This document shows, piece after piece, positions 23,080-31,955 of a stretch of DNA of 46,452 bases. Numbering within the stretch: position 1 is the first letter of the stretch; each line of letters starts with the position of its first letter. The DNA is from CAZVWJ01 sp964631325. Lineage in GTDB: Bacteria; T1Sed10-126. A program made the translations under genes and the position numbers. Under the pieces are notes generated by a model that was not told the origin of the DNA, did no database searches, and saw nothing but the letters and a program-made list of their open reading frames with translations. Location of the stretch: the NCBI GenBank assembly GCA_964631325.1, contig CAZVWJ010000016.1:1-46452 (forward strand), written 5' to 3'.

Positions 23080-25440
23080 ATGAGAATTTTAACTAACTGG
23101 CTGGAAGAATTTGTTGAATTGCCAGAAAAAACCGGGGAACTGGCACGGCGGCTTACGGATATTGGGCTGGAAGTCGACCAGATAATAAATTTCAGTCAGC
23201 TTAACCGGGGGATTCGAACCACAAAGGTCCTGGATAAAAAGTCCCACCCGGACCGGGACGAGCTGTTAATCTGCCTGGTTTCCGACGGAGAACAGGAAGC
23301 CGAAATAGTCACGGCCGCCCCCCGGGTCAAACGCGGGGGAATTTACCTCTGGGCACCTCCCGGCAGTGAATTGGCTTCCGGTAATGTTGAAAAGAAAAAA
23401 TTTGCCGGTATTCAGTCCAGGGGAATGCTCTGTTCTTCCCGCGAATTAGGGTTAACCCGGGAAGCAAAAGGATTGCTGGAGTTACCGGATTCAGTTGAAA
23501 CCGGTCGACCGGCGGAAGAGGTCCTGGAGTTAAATGAACCGGTATTAGAACTGGATTTAACTCCCAATCGTCCCGACTGTCTATCGCACCTCGGAGTAGC
23601 CCGGGATTTTGCGGCGGCTGAAAATCTTACCCTCAATGACCCGCGCCCCGAAACCCTTCCGGAAGGTCAACAGGCCAATTTTGAAATCAAGATAGAAGCC
23701 CCCGAAAAATGCTGGAAGTACACCGGGATTGAGGTTGAAAACCTGGCTGTTTCAGCCGCCTCTTTCGCAATCCAAAAAAGAATTCTCAAAATGGGCCTGC
23801 GACCATTAAACAACTTAGTAGACACCACAAATTATACCCTGTTCGAGGTGGGCCACCCGCTTCATCCATTTGACGCTGATAAGCTAAACTATCCCGTGAT
23901 AATCAGAAGAGCTAACCCCGGCGAACAATTAGAAACCCTGGACGGAGAAGAACTCAATCTTGTAGACGACGACCTGGTTATCGCCGACAGCCGGCGGGCG
24001 GTGGCCCTGGCCGGGGTAATGGGGGGAGCAGGTACCCAGATAACCTCCCGGACCACCAACCTTCTGTTGGAAGGGGCCTATTTTGAGCCCACAGGAATCC
24101 GGACCACGGCTTCCCGGCACAAGCTGCATACGGAAGCCTCGCACCGGTTTGAAAGAGGGGCGGATCCCCGAAACTGTGACCGGGCCCTGGCCCGGTGTCT
24201 TGAACTGCTCCAGGAAGATCCAGCCCAGAGCAACCAGGAGTTAGTTATAAAATCACCGGTGATTAGCCAGACAGATAATTATACGCCGGTTAATATATCT
24301 TTTGAGCCGGACTCTTTTGAAAAACTAATCGGATACAGGGTCGAGTCCGAACAAATTTTCAAGAAATTTAACCAGCTGGGGCTGACTGTTGATAATAGTA
24401 ATTCCGAGTGGAAGATAACCGCTCCCTCGTGGCGACCCGACCTGGAACGGGAAGAAGATTTGATCGAAGAAATTGTCCGGCTGGATGGTTATGAAAATAT
24501 TCCGGTTACCTATCCAGAATTAACCCTGGAGCGAACACCCGACCGGACAGACAAACAGGAAGAGGAAATCCGGGATTACTTCGTGGCCCACGGTTTCAAT
24601 GAAAATATAACCTTTAGTTTTGTTCACGAAGACCACCATAAATTTGGACTGGTCAGCAATCCACGCAGGCTCACCAACCCGCTGGCCGAAACCCAGGCCA
24701 CAATGCGCCAGACCATCCTGGACGGCCTGCTGGGAAGCCTGGAGAAAAACTATGCCGCCGGCGAAGAAAATCTGCGGCTGTTTGAGCTGGGCCGGGTGTT
24801 CCCCCCTGAAAAGGAAGCAGAGCCGGAGCATCTCGCCTGGTTAATCCACGACCAGATATATCAGGAAAAGTGGGACGACAAAAACAGGCAGTTTGATTTT
24901 TACGACGCCAGGGGGCTAACGGTTCATCTGCTTCAGAATCTACGGTACGAAGATATTTTGTTCCGGGAAACTGAGCGGCCGGGATTTGTGGCAGCTAAAA
25001 CCGCTGAAATTGTAGTGGCTGGCAAACCGGTGGGGTGGTTAGGAAAAATTGAACCTGAATTACTGGAATACGAATATACCTTCCCGGTATTTGGAGCTGA
25101 ATTGAACCTGGCGACTTTACCCGCTCCCCCCGCCCGGGAATATCTCCCCTTCTCCACCCAGCCACCGGTAAAAAGAGACCTTGACCTGGTGGTGGATAAA
25201 ACTCAACCGGTCAGGCCAATGGAAGAAATGATTCACCAGCGGGGAAAGTGGCTTGAGGACCTGGTCATCTTTGACGTCTACTCCGGTGATCCTCTGCCTC
25301 CGGACAAAAAAAGTGTCAGCTTCAGCCTCCAATTTCGAGCGGACCGGCGTTCCCTGAGCGACCGTGAGGTCAATGAAATCCAGGAAAACATCCTCAACGG
25401 CCTGCGGGAAAATTTTGGAGCAGAACTGCGGGATGAATGA
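23080..25440 (+). CDS. pheT: Phenylalanine-tRNA ligase beta subunit
   Basis: A 786-residue subunit with the expected order: an EMAP-like tRNA-binding domain (about 40-150), the B3/B4 editing domain (210-390), the B5 domain (400-470), a catalytic-like core and a C-terminal FDX-ACB domain (about 690-785) that binds the anticodon stem. Length is normal. The gene end overlaps the start of a small coiled-coil gene. Confidence 0.95.
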   Translation: MRILTNWLEEFVELPEKTGELARRLTDIGLEVDQIINFSQLNRGIRTTKVLDKKSHPDRDELLICLVSDGEQEAEIVTAAPRVKRGGIYLWAPPGSELASGNVEKKKFAGIQSRGMLCSSRELGLTREAKGLLELPDSVETGRPAEEVLELNEPVLELDLTPNRPDCLSHLGVARDFAAAENLTLNDPRPETLPEGQQANFEIKIEAPEKCWKYTGIEVENLAVSAASFAIQKRILKMGLRPLNNLVDTTNYTLFEVGHPLHPFDADKLNYPVIIRRANPGEQLETLDGEELNLVDDDLVIADSRRAVALAGVMGGAGTQITSRTTNLLLEGAYFEPTGIRTTASRHKLHTEASHRFERGADPRNCDRALARCLELLQEDPAQSNQELVIKSPVISQTDNYTPVNISFEPDSFEKLIGYRVESEQIFKKFNQLGLTVDNSNSEWKITAPSWRPDLEREEDLIEEIVRLDGYENIPVTYPELTLERTPDRTDKQEEEIRDYFVAHGFNENITFSFVHEDHHKFGLVSNPRRLTNPLAETQATMRQTILDGLLGSLEKNYAAGEENLRLFELGRVFPPEKEAEPEHLAWLIHDQIYQEKWDDKNRQFDFYDARGLTVHLLQNLRYEDILFRETERPGFVAAKTAEIVVAGKPVGWLGKIEPELLEYEYTFPVFGAELNLATLPAPPAREYLPFSTQPPVKRDLDLVVDKTQPVRPMEEMIHQRGKWLEDLVIFDVYSGDPLPPDKKSVSFSLQFRADRRSLSDREVNEIQENILNGLRENFGAELRDE

Positions 25441-25708
25441 CAGGCCCGGCTACCATGAGGCTGCGCTCTCTGATTTTTTGACGGATGTGGAAGAATTAAT
25501 TGACCGATATGAACAATTAAAAAATACGCACCGGCAACTTAAGGAAGAGAAACAAAAACTTGAAAGAGAACTGGAGTTAACCCAAAATAAGAAGGATAAG
25601 TTAGAAAATGAACTCCAGTCACAAGAACAGGCAACCGTCGAATTTGCCGGACGGTTGGAAAAAAGATTCAAAGAAATAAACAAAATCGCCAGCGGCCTGA
25701 GGAAGTGA
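25433..25708 (+). CDS. Small coiled-coil protein between pheT and zapA
   Basis: A 91-residue protein, largely one coiled coil (residues about 15-85, heptads rich in Glu, Lys and Leu). The ATG at 25433 lies inside the end of pheT and the stop overlaps the zapA region, so it is in the same tightly packed transcript. The position beside zapA hints at a structural or cell-division role, in the manner of ZapB-like coiled coils, but there is no sequence proof of that. Confidence 0.65.
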   Translation: MNDRPGYHEAALSDFLTDVEELIDRYEQLKNTHRQLKEEKQKLERELELTQNKKDKLENELQSQEQATVEFAGRLEKRFKEINKIASGLRK

Positions 25709-25713
25709 TCAGC

Positions 25714-26001
25714 ATGGCAGAATCAATCGAATTACTGGGAGTGGAGCTTCCAACCCGAACCTCAGATGACCCGGAACTGGTCGAGCAATCAGTGAAACTG
25801 GTCCAAGAAAAAATTGAAGCAATTGAGGAAAGTGCAAGCGGGGCCAGCCGGATGCAAATTGCCCTGCTCAGTGCCTTGAATTTAGCCGGCGAGGTAATAT
25901 CCCGGGACCGAGAATCTACTCCGCCCGGGATAAGTGAAAAGACAATCGAACGATTGGAAGCAGTTCATCAGCAGCTCAAAGAAGTTGAGGATTTTAACTA
26001 A
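25714..26001 (+). CDS. zapA: ZapA-like cell division protein
   Basis: About 95 residues: an N-terminal strand region (ESIELLGVELPTRTSDDPELVEQSVKLVQEKI) and a C-terminal helix, as in ZapA, which bundles FtsZ filaments at midcell. pheT-zapA adjacency is common in Firmicutes and supports the call. A GTG at 25705 overlaps the preceding stop, but the ATG at 25714 has better spacing from GAGGAA. Confidence 0.75.
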   Translation: MAESIELLGVELPTRTSDDPELVEQSVKLVQEKIEAIEESASGASRMQIALLSALNLAGEVISRDRESTPPGISEKTIERLEAVHQQLKEVEDFN

Positions 26002-26685
26002 ATGTCAATCCCCGCTCCTTTTCGTCCCCCCCGGCAAAAAGACTTAAACAAAGTCCTTGAAGAAACAGAAAAACCGGTAGTTATCTACTTTATCGAACCG
26101 CAGACAAATCTCTGTCAATTGATTGAACCGGCGATTTCAGAAATCGCTCAGAATCATGTCAACATCTTTAATTTTATCGGGGCCCGGGTAGCTAATTTTC
26201 GGGATTACTTTTATCAATGGCGAATTCGCAGCTCTCCGGCCTTTCTTATTTTTAAAAACAGCGAAGAAATTAGGCGGCTGGCTGAATTTAAATATTCCGA
26301 TACTTTCAAAGAGGATTTTAAAAAATTTCTTATCGGAGATTTTCTTTTTAATTACGCCGGCTTTGAAGTGGTGGACTCGGTTTCAATGCCTCACCTGATC
26401 AATACCGGCACCTATTACCATCTGACCGCTTTCATGCAGCCGGGGGATCCAACTAACTGGAGACTCAGCCCGGTCCTGGAAAAAATAAAGGAAAATCACA
26501 CCAGCCAGATTAGGCTTTCCCTGGTAAATACACGCAAATCTCCCGACCTGGTGAAAAAACACAACGTGCCCAGTTTTCCTTCCATGATTTTGTTTAAAGA
26601 GGGAGCAAAGATTAGAACCTGGACTGAAATTCCGGATCTTCAACAATTTGTCGAGGAATGCGAGGAAGAGTTGAGTGGCGGCTGA
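26002..26685 (+). CDS. Tandem thioredoxin-fold protein lacking the CxxC motif
   Basis: A 227-residue protein with two thioredoxin-like folds. The first (about 15-110) has VVIYFIEPQTNLCQLIEP where the active site should be, and a WRIRSSPAFLIFK strand with the cis-Pro position kept. The second (about 125-225) has VPSFPSMILFKEG but no catalytic Cys pair. It is therefore unlikely to be a redox enzyme and may bind peptides or act as a scaffold. It starts right after zapA and overlaps rarA, so it is probably cotranscribed with both. Confidence 0.65.
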   Translation: MSIPAPFRPPRQKDLNKVLEETEKPVVIYFIEPQTNLCQLIEPAISEIAQNHVNIFNFIGARVANFRDYFYQWRIRSSPAFLIFKNSEEIRRLAEFKYSDTFKEDFKKFLIGDFLFNYAGFEVVDSVSMPHLINTGTYYHLTAFMQPGDPTNWRLSPVLEKIKENHTSQIRLSLVNTRKSPDLVKKHNVPSFPSMILFKEGAKIRTWTEIPDLQQFVEECEEELSGG

Positions 26686-28027
26686 ACCCACCGATAATCT
26701 GTTTACGGAACATGATTCTGAAATCGCTTCCGCGGAGAAGAACGCAGACAAAAATAGTTCACCGTTACCCCATCGGCTCGCCCCCCGTAATTTTTACGAA
26801 TTTGTTGGCCAGGAAGAATCAATCGGTCCGGACACACCGCTGCGCAAAGCGCTGGAAGCCGACCGCCTGACCAGCTTGATAATATATGGTCCTCCGGGCT
26901 GTGGCAAAACTGCACTGGCCAATATTATCACTCAAAAAACTGAAGCAGCATTTGAAACCTTAAACGCTGTCCTGGCCGGGAAAGACGACCTGCGAGAAGT
27001 AATTGACCGGGCCAGACAGCGACTCCGGGCTCAGAACAAACGAACTGTCTTATTTTTCGATGAAATTCATCGATTCAACAAAGCCCAACAGGACGCCCTG
27101 CTTCCCTCGGTAGAACGTGGCCTGCTCATTTTGGTCGGCGCCACCACTCAAAATCCTTACTTTTACTTGAATAATGCTCTGCTCTCCCGCTCTTTACTGG
27201 TGGAATTCGAACCACTTTCCAAAGGTAATTTAGAAAAAATATTGGATCGGGCATTAAGCGAGGAACAGGGATTACGGGAAAACATAACTTTAACAGAAAA
27301 AGCCCGGGAACACCTGATAAATTCTGCTAACGGGGACGCCCGAAGACTACTAAACGGCCTTGAGATAGCGGCTCGGACTACGGATTCCCCACCGGTGGAA
27401 TTAGAAGAAATTGAAAATGTATTTCAGGAACAATACGTCCAGTACGACCGGGAAGGGGACCATCACTACGACGTCGCTTCCGCTTTTATCAAAAGTATCC
27501 GGGGTTCAGACCCGGACGCAGCAATCTATTACCTGGCAAAAATGCTGGAGGCCGGGGAAGAACCCAGGTTCATTGCCCGCCGCCTGATTATTGCCGCAGC
27601 CGAAGACATCGGGAACGCTGCTCCATTTGGATTGAATCTGGCAGTGACGGCAATGGAGGCGGTTGAATACGTGGGGATGCCCGAGGCCCAGATCCCCCTG
27701 GCCCAGGCCACCACATACCTGGCCGCTTCGCCCAAGAGCAATGCCGCTTATCTAGCAATCAATCAGGCTCGTAATGCCGTTAAGGAGGGCTTAGATCTGC
27801 CCGTGCCCGCCCACCTACGAGACAGTAGTTACGGGAGCGAAGAAGCAAAAGAAGCGTCTGGAGATTATAAGTATCCTCATAATTTTAAAAACCACTACAC
27901 CCCCCAGCAATACCTGGCCGAACCACAAACTTTTTACCAGCCCACCAACCAGGGCCAAGAAGCACGCTTAAAAAAATACCTCCACGAAATCAGTCGCCAG
28001 AACAACAAAAGCAAACAGGAAGATTAA
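26675..28027 (+). CDS. rarA: Replication-associated recombination ATPase RarA/MgsA
   Basis: A 450-residue AAA+ ATPase acting at stalled replication forks. Walker A is GPPGCGKT at about 71-78, Walker B is FFDEIHRF near 127-134, followed by the GATTQNPYF sensor 1 region and the C-terminal tetramerisation domain with YYLAKMLEAGEEPRFIARRL. The GTG start at 26675 overlaps the end of the thioredoxin-fold gene. Gene end faces the convergent glycosyltransferase gene seven bases away, with CTGTA/TACAG pairing in between. Confidence 0.93.
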   Translation: MAAEPTDNLFTEHDSEIASAEKNADKNSSPLPHRLAPRNFYEFVGQEESIGPDTPLRKALEADRLTSLIIYGPPGCGKTALANIITQKTEAAFETLNAVLAGKDDLREVIDRARQRLRAQNKRTVLFFDEIHRFNKAQQDALLPSVERGLLILVGATTQNPYFYLNNALLSRSLLVEFEPLSKGNLEKILDRALSEEQGLRENITLTEKAREHLINSANGDARRLLNGLEIAARTTDSPPVELEEIENVFQEQYVQYDREGDHHYDVASAFIKSIRGSDPDAAIYYLAKMLEAGEEPRFIARRLIIAAAEDIGNAAPFGLNLAVTAMEAVEYVGMPEAQIPLAQATTYLAASPKSNAAYLAINQARNAVKEGLDLPVPAHLRDSSYGSEEAKEASGDYKYPHNFKNHYTPQQYLAEPQTFYQPTNQGQEARLKKYLHEISRQNNKSKQED

Positions 28028-28034
28028 CTGTAGG

Positions 28035-29123
28035 TTACAGTAATTGGCGGTAATAATCTTTGAGTTTAGAAGTGGTCTTCTCCCAAGTGAATTGTTGAGC
28101 GTGACTTATACAGTCCGTATCTTTCGCTTTATTATCCAGCAGTACTTCCAGAGCTTCAACCAGCCGCGAATCAAATTCATTATCTTCCAGACAAATTGCC
28201 TCGGTGTCCACTATTTCTTTTAACGAACCGACGTTTCGGACCAGAGGCCGGGTGCCACAGGCCATTGCTTCCAGTACCGGAAAACCAAACCCCTCGTAGC
28301 GCGAAGGAAAGATCAGGCCGGAAGCACCGGTATAAAAAGCTGCCAGTTCAGCATCATCAACATAGCCGGGCAACAGCAGGCGATCCTGAGTGACCGGCCA
28401 GGCCTGACGCAATCGATCAGAATACTTGCCGTCTTCTCCAACCACCACCAGAGAAACGTTGGCCAGGGCTTCATCTGTCCATTTTTTAACAACTGATTCC
28501 AGTCCCTTATGGGGTTTATAAGTGCTTAAATCGGCCACCATAATGAAATAGGGCAAATTCAACTCGTATTTTTCACAGAGTTCAACGATTTCTTCGTCCG
28601 ACCGGGGATAAAACCGCTCGTGGTCAATCCCGTGCGGAATCTGTTCTATTTGCTCCGCTGGAATGTCGAACATCATTACCAGGTCATCCGCCGTGCTTCG
28701 AGAGGGAGTAATAATTCCGGCGGATTTTTTTATCTGGCCTTTCATCCGCCAGTGAAGATACCAGGAGAGCAAATCCGGCTGATAACGTTCCCGGTAAATA
28801 TAGGGAATCAGGTCGTGAACCATAGTAACTACCGGCACGGAGCTGAAGGGAGGCACTTTCATCGGATCAATAATTTGAATGAGGTCCGGCTCTTGCCGGT
28901 AATAACTCCAGGCCAGGCGCCATCTCTCCCAGAGTTTATTTTTCCAGGCCCCGTCCTCACCATTCCGCCGGGGAAAGTCCGCACTTGTATAAGGGATAAT
29001 TTCGAACTCATCCCGCTCGCTTAACCTTTCCAGATAAGCCTGCGCCACCCGGCCAAAACCCCGGGTCCGATGTTCAGTATGAAGTGAGGTGAGCTCAAGA
29101 CCAAGGTTAACTCGTTCAGTCAA
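28035..29123 (-). CDS. Glycosyltransferase family 4 (GT-B fold)
   Basis: A 362-residue GT-B transferase. It has an N-terminal acceptor domain, MVHDLIPYIY near 100, a hinge ITPSRSTADDL, PHGIDHERFYP and the C-terminal nucleotide-sugar motif FPSRYEGFGFPVLEAMACG with the conserved Glu pair. It is typical of mannosyl- or glucosyltransferases that build polysaccharides or glycolipids; donor and acceptor are unknown. The start is TTG at 29121-29123 with AAAAGGAG nine bases ahead. A structured element (copy C) lies just upstream on the same strand. Confidence 0.85.
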   Translation of the reverse strand: MTERVNLGLELTSLHTEHRTRGFGRVAQAYLERLSERDEFEIIPYTSADFPRRNGEDGAWKNKLWERWRLAWSYYRQEPDLIQIIDPMKVPPFSSVPVVTMVHDLIPYIYRERYQPDLLSWYLHWRMKGQIKKSAGIITPSRSTADDLVMMFDIPAEQIEQIPHGIDHERFYPRSDEEIVELCEKYELNLPYFIMVADLSTYKPHKGLESVVKKWTDEALANVSLVVVGEDGKYSDRLRQAWPVTQDRLLLPGYVDDAELAAFYTGASGLIFPSRYEGFGFPVLEAMACGTRPLVRNVGSLKEIVDTEAICLEDNEFDSRLVEALEVLLDNKAKDTDCISHAQQFTWEKTTSKLKDYYRQLL

Positions 29124-29174
29124 TAGAACAAACTCCTTTTAAATTACATAAATTAAGTAATTCTATGGTAAAAA

Positions 29175-29303
29175 GAAGAACATATTGCTCTCCGGTGGAT
29201 TTTTGTATTCTTTAGGGTTCAGGATGAACCCGTATTAAAGAATACATACCTCGGAGCAGGCTGGATGCCTGCAAGAATGAATCCGGAGAGTTATGTGTTC
29301 TTC
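29175..29303 (-). ncRNA. Structured three-way-junction element, copy C
   Basis: Read on the minus strand. The outer stem pairs GAAGAACACATA with TATGTTCTTC and CTCTCCGG (29283-29290, reversed) with CCGGAGAG (29188-29195). Inside are TCATTC (29275-29280), a GCAGGC/GCCTGC hairpin (29256-29272), the linker CTCCGAGGT (29248-29256), a long hairpin (TGTATTCTTTA/TAAAGAATACA, 29204-29214 with 29236-29246, inner stem GGGTTCA/TGAACCC) and AATCC (29197-29201). It lies between the acyl-ligase gene and the glycosyltransferase start, all on one strand, so it would be part of the transcript or leader. Confidence 0.65.
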
Positions 29304-29327
29304 GATAACAATCGCTCAAATTAGGTA

Positions 29328-31019
29328 TTAAATTGAATGTACCTGGTGATCGAATAAATAACGCTTAATTTTTTTTGTTGGCGTGCGAGGAAAAGGTTCC
29401 CAGCGCAACTCAAAATCTCTGACTTTTTGAAAATCCGGAAGTGATTCACCGTATTTTTTCAATTCCTCCCCAATTAATTCAACCATTTTTCCTTCTTCCA
29501 GGACCTCATTTCCCAGGTCGCGGGCAGCATTTTCCTCAGCCGGCAACACAATTGCTTTTAGCTGGCTACCACTGCCATCCGAACGTGGGGCCGCAACCAC
29601 AATTAATTCCTCGATATAGTCGCTTTGCAGATAAACTTCTTCGACGCGTTCGGGAAAAATATTTTTTCCTTCCGCCGTAACAATTGTATTTTTCTTCCGG
29701 CCCCGGACGTATAAGCTACCCGCTTCTACATAACCGATATCCCCGGTGCGAAAGAGGTCACCGCTACTATTTTCATTCTCCAGATAGCGTTCATAAACAA
29801 CCGGTCCCCGGGCCACTATTTCCCCCAACCCATCTTCATCGGGATTTAAGATTCCTGCCCCACAACCCGGCAGGACCTGGCCCGCCGAGGCATAATCTTT
29901 TTCCCCGGGGGGAGTCACTGTAATTACGGGGCTGAGTTCCGTCAGACCATAGCCCTGGAGCATTTCAATTCCGAGGACTGAAAAGAAACGGGGTATTTCC
30001 GGATTCAACGGCGCTCCACCTGAAACAAAAAAACGCAGTGTGGGAAAATATTTTTTCCGCATTAACCGGCCAATGATATTATTCCGAACAATTTCACCAA
30101 GCAAGTTTTCTTTCCCGGCTACCCTCAGGCCCAGCTTGAAAAGCCACTTTTTTAACCAACCGGACCGGCTTAACTTCTGGTTAATCCCCTCGCGCATTTT
30201 CTGAAAGAACAGCGGCACGGCCAGAAGAATAGTAATTTCATCCTCCCGCAACTGTTCCATAATAACTGAGCTGGCCAACCGCCGGGCATAGACAATAGTT
30301 GCTCCGGAATAGAGAGGGAGCAACTGATCACCGGTAAAACCATAAGCGTGATAAGGGGGTAGTAAAGATAAAAACCTATCTTTCCAACCAAAAGCCCCCA
30401 ACTGGTAAAGGCCATCCAGGTCCGCAATGAAATTCTCGTGGGTTAAACAGACTCCTCGAGCTTCCCCGGTAGTTCCGGAGGTAAAAAATATACTGGCCAC
30501 CTGTTTTGAATCCAGGTCAGGTGGTTTATAGCTGGCTGAAGAACCGGCGTATTTTCGGAGCAACTGCTCCGGTCCACACACTTCAAATAACTGGCCGGTA
30601 AAATTATTGGGCCATTCGTAATCTTCCAGTAAACTACAGTCGACAAAAGCTGCCTCGGGAGCGGCCAGGTGCCGGGCCCGGGAAACAGTATCTTCGCCTG
30701 ATTCCGTGGGAACCGGAATTGCCGTCACTCCCAGCGCCTGGAGGCTAAAATATAGAATCAGCCAGGCCGGCCCCCTTTTAACCTGGATGATCGCTCTATC
30801 CCCCGGCTGTAATCCCCGGTCGGAAATTCCTCCAGCCAACCGGCGCACCTGCTCAGCCAGCTCTTTATAAGTCCAGGTTTCCCCATCGAACTCCAGGGCA
30901 ACTTCACTGGCCCATCTTTCCTCCCCCCGCCAGATTATCTCCTCCAGCCGGTTAACTGACCGGGGCGAACGCCGTGATTCAAAATTATCAGCCCATTCTA
31001 TCTGCTCTTCTTCGACCAC
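29328..31019 (-). CDS. AMP-forming acyl-CoA synthetase/acyl-ACP ligase-like enzyme
   Basis: A 563-residue member of the adenylate-forming (ANL) family. The phosphate-binding motif is FFTSGTTGEARG near 172-183, the A5 motif GYGLTELSPV near 355, FRTGDIGY near 425, RGRKKNTIVTAEGKNIFPE near 440, and the last lysine in PRTPTKKIKRY near 550. It would activate a fatty or aromatic acid as acyl-AMP and pass it to CoA or a carrier. The substrate is not readable. The likely start is GTG at 31017-31019 with a weak ribosome site. It follows the PHP-phosphatase gene closely. Confidence 0.82.
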   Translation of the reverse strand: MVEEEQIEWADNFESRRSPRSVNRLEEIIWRGEERWASEVALEFDGETWTYKELAEQVRRLAGGISDRGLQPGDRAIIQVKRGPAWLILYFSLQALGVTAIPVPTESGEDTVSRARHLAAPEAAFVDCSLLEDYEWPNNFTGQLFEVCGPEQLLRKYAGSSASYKPPDLDSKQVASIFFTSGTTGEARGVCLTHENFIADLDGLYQLGAFGWKDRFLSLLPPYHAYGFTGDQLLPLYSGATIVYARRLASSVIMEQLREDEITILLAVPLFFQKMREGINQKLSRSGWLKKWLFKLGLRVAGKENLLGEIVRNNIIGRLMRKKYFPTLRFFVSGGAPLNPEIPRFFSVLGIEMLQGYGLTELSPVITVTPPGEKDYASAGQVLPGCGAGILNPDEDGLGEIVARGPVVYERYLENENSSGDLFRTGDIGYVEAGSLYVRGRKKNTIVTAEGKNIFPERVEEVYLQSDYIEELIVVAAPRSDGSGSQLKAIVLPAEENAARDLGNEVLEEGKMVELIGEELKKYGESLPDFQKVRDFELRWEPFPRTPTKKIKRYLFDHQVHSI

Positions 31020-31050
31020 AATAAATTAATTTCCCTTATTCTTTTTTAAA

Positions 31051-31953
31051 CTAATCAGACTCAAATTGATTTGCATAAAGATCAAAGCGGCCACCGGCCA
31101 GCCGGCACTCTTTTTGAAGCGGAGTCAGGAAATTCGACGAAATTCTTATATTCCCCAGCTCAATCTCCGGTTTTACACTGCCGTGGAAGTCACTTCCTCC
31201 GGTAATTACCAGGTTATACTTACGAGCCAACTCATAGTAACGCTCACAGTCTTCCCGGGAATGGTCCGGGTAAAACACTTCAAGCCCCTTCAGACCCAGG
31301 GAGGTAAAACGGGCGAGGTTCATTTCGGGCTCATAGTGAATTGGGTGAGCCAGCACCGGCACTCCCCCGGCCTCATTTATCAAGGTAACTGCTTCCCTGA
31401 GCCCCATCCTTTCCTTTGGCACCTCGTCCAGAGGCTGGCCGTGAGCAAGATATTCAACAAACGCCTGGTCTACCGAAGAAACCACACCATTTTCCACCAT
31501 GGCCTGAGCTACATGCGGCTTGCCGATCAAGTTCTTCCCGGCCAGGTCGGCCACCTCTTCAAATTCAATTTGTATTCCAGTTTCAGACTCCAAAACATCA
31601 AGCATCCCGTAAACACGATCAGCCCGGGCCTGCTCAAAATAATTGAGCCGCTGACGCAACCGGGGATTGTCCCAGTTAATGTAATAACCAAGGATATGAA
31701 ACCGCCCCTCGTTAATTTCACTGCTGATCTCGACCGCCGGCACAGTGGTTAACTCTCTTGATTCACCGGCGGCCATAAATTCATCCAGCCCGGCCACCGT
31801 GTCATGATCCGTTAACGCCAAGCCCTGCAAGCCGGCACGGCTGGCCCTTTCCACAAGTTCCCGGGGCTGATACTGACCATCCGAGCAGAATGAATGGGTG
31901 TGCAAATCTATTCCGCCGTTTTTCAAAAAACCGCTTTCAAATTCTATTGCCAA
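31051..31953 (-). CDS. PHP-domain phosphoesterase (YciV/TrpH family)
   Basis: A 300-residue PHP metalloenzyme. The metal ligands are visible in DLHTHSFCSDG (residues 16-26), LTDHDTVAG, EISSEINEGRFHILGY, VLAHP and GGSDFHG. Relatives remove the 3' phosphate from nucleoside 3',5'-bisphosphates or trim 5' ends of RNA. It stands two bases after the folE2 stop on the same strand, so the two are probably cotranscribed. Confidence 0.85.
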   Translation of the reverse strand: MAIEFESGFLKNGGIDLHTHSFCSDGQYQPRELVERASRAGLQGLALTDHDTVAGLDEFMAAGESRELTTVPAVEISSEINEGRFHILGYYINWDNPRLRQRLNYFEQARADRVYGMLDVLESETGIQIEFEEVADLAGKNLIGKPHVAQAMVENGVVSSVDQAFVEYLAHGQPLDEVPKERMGLREAVTLINEAGGVPVLAHPIHYEPEMNLARFTSLGLKGLEVFYPDHSREDCERYYELARKYNLVITGGSDFHGSVKPEIELGNIRISSNFLTPLQKECRLAGGRFDLYANQFESD

Positions 31954-31955
31954 TT

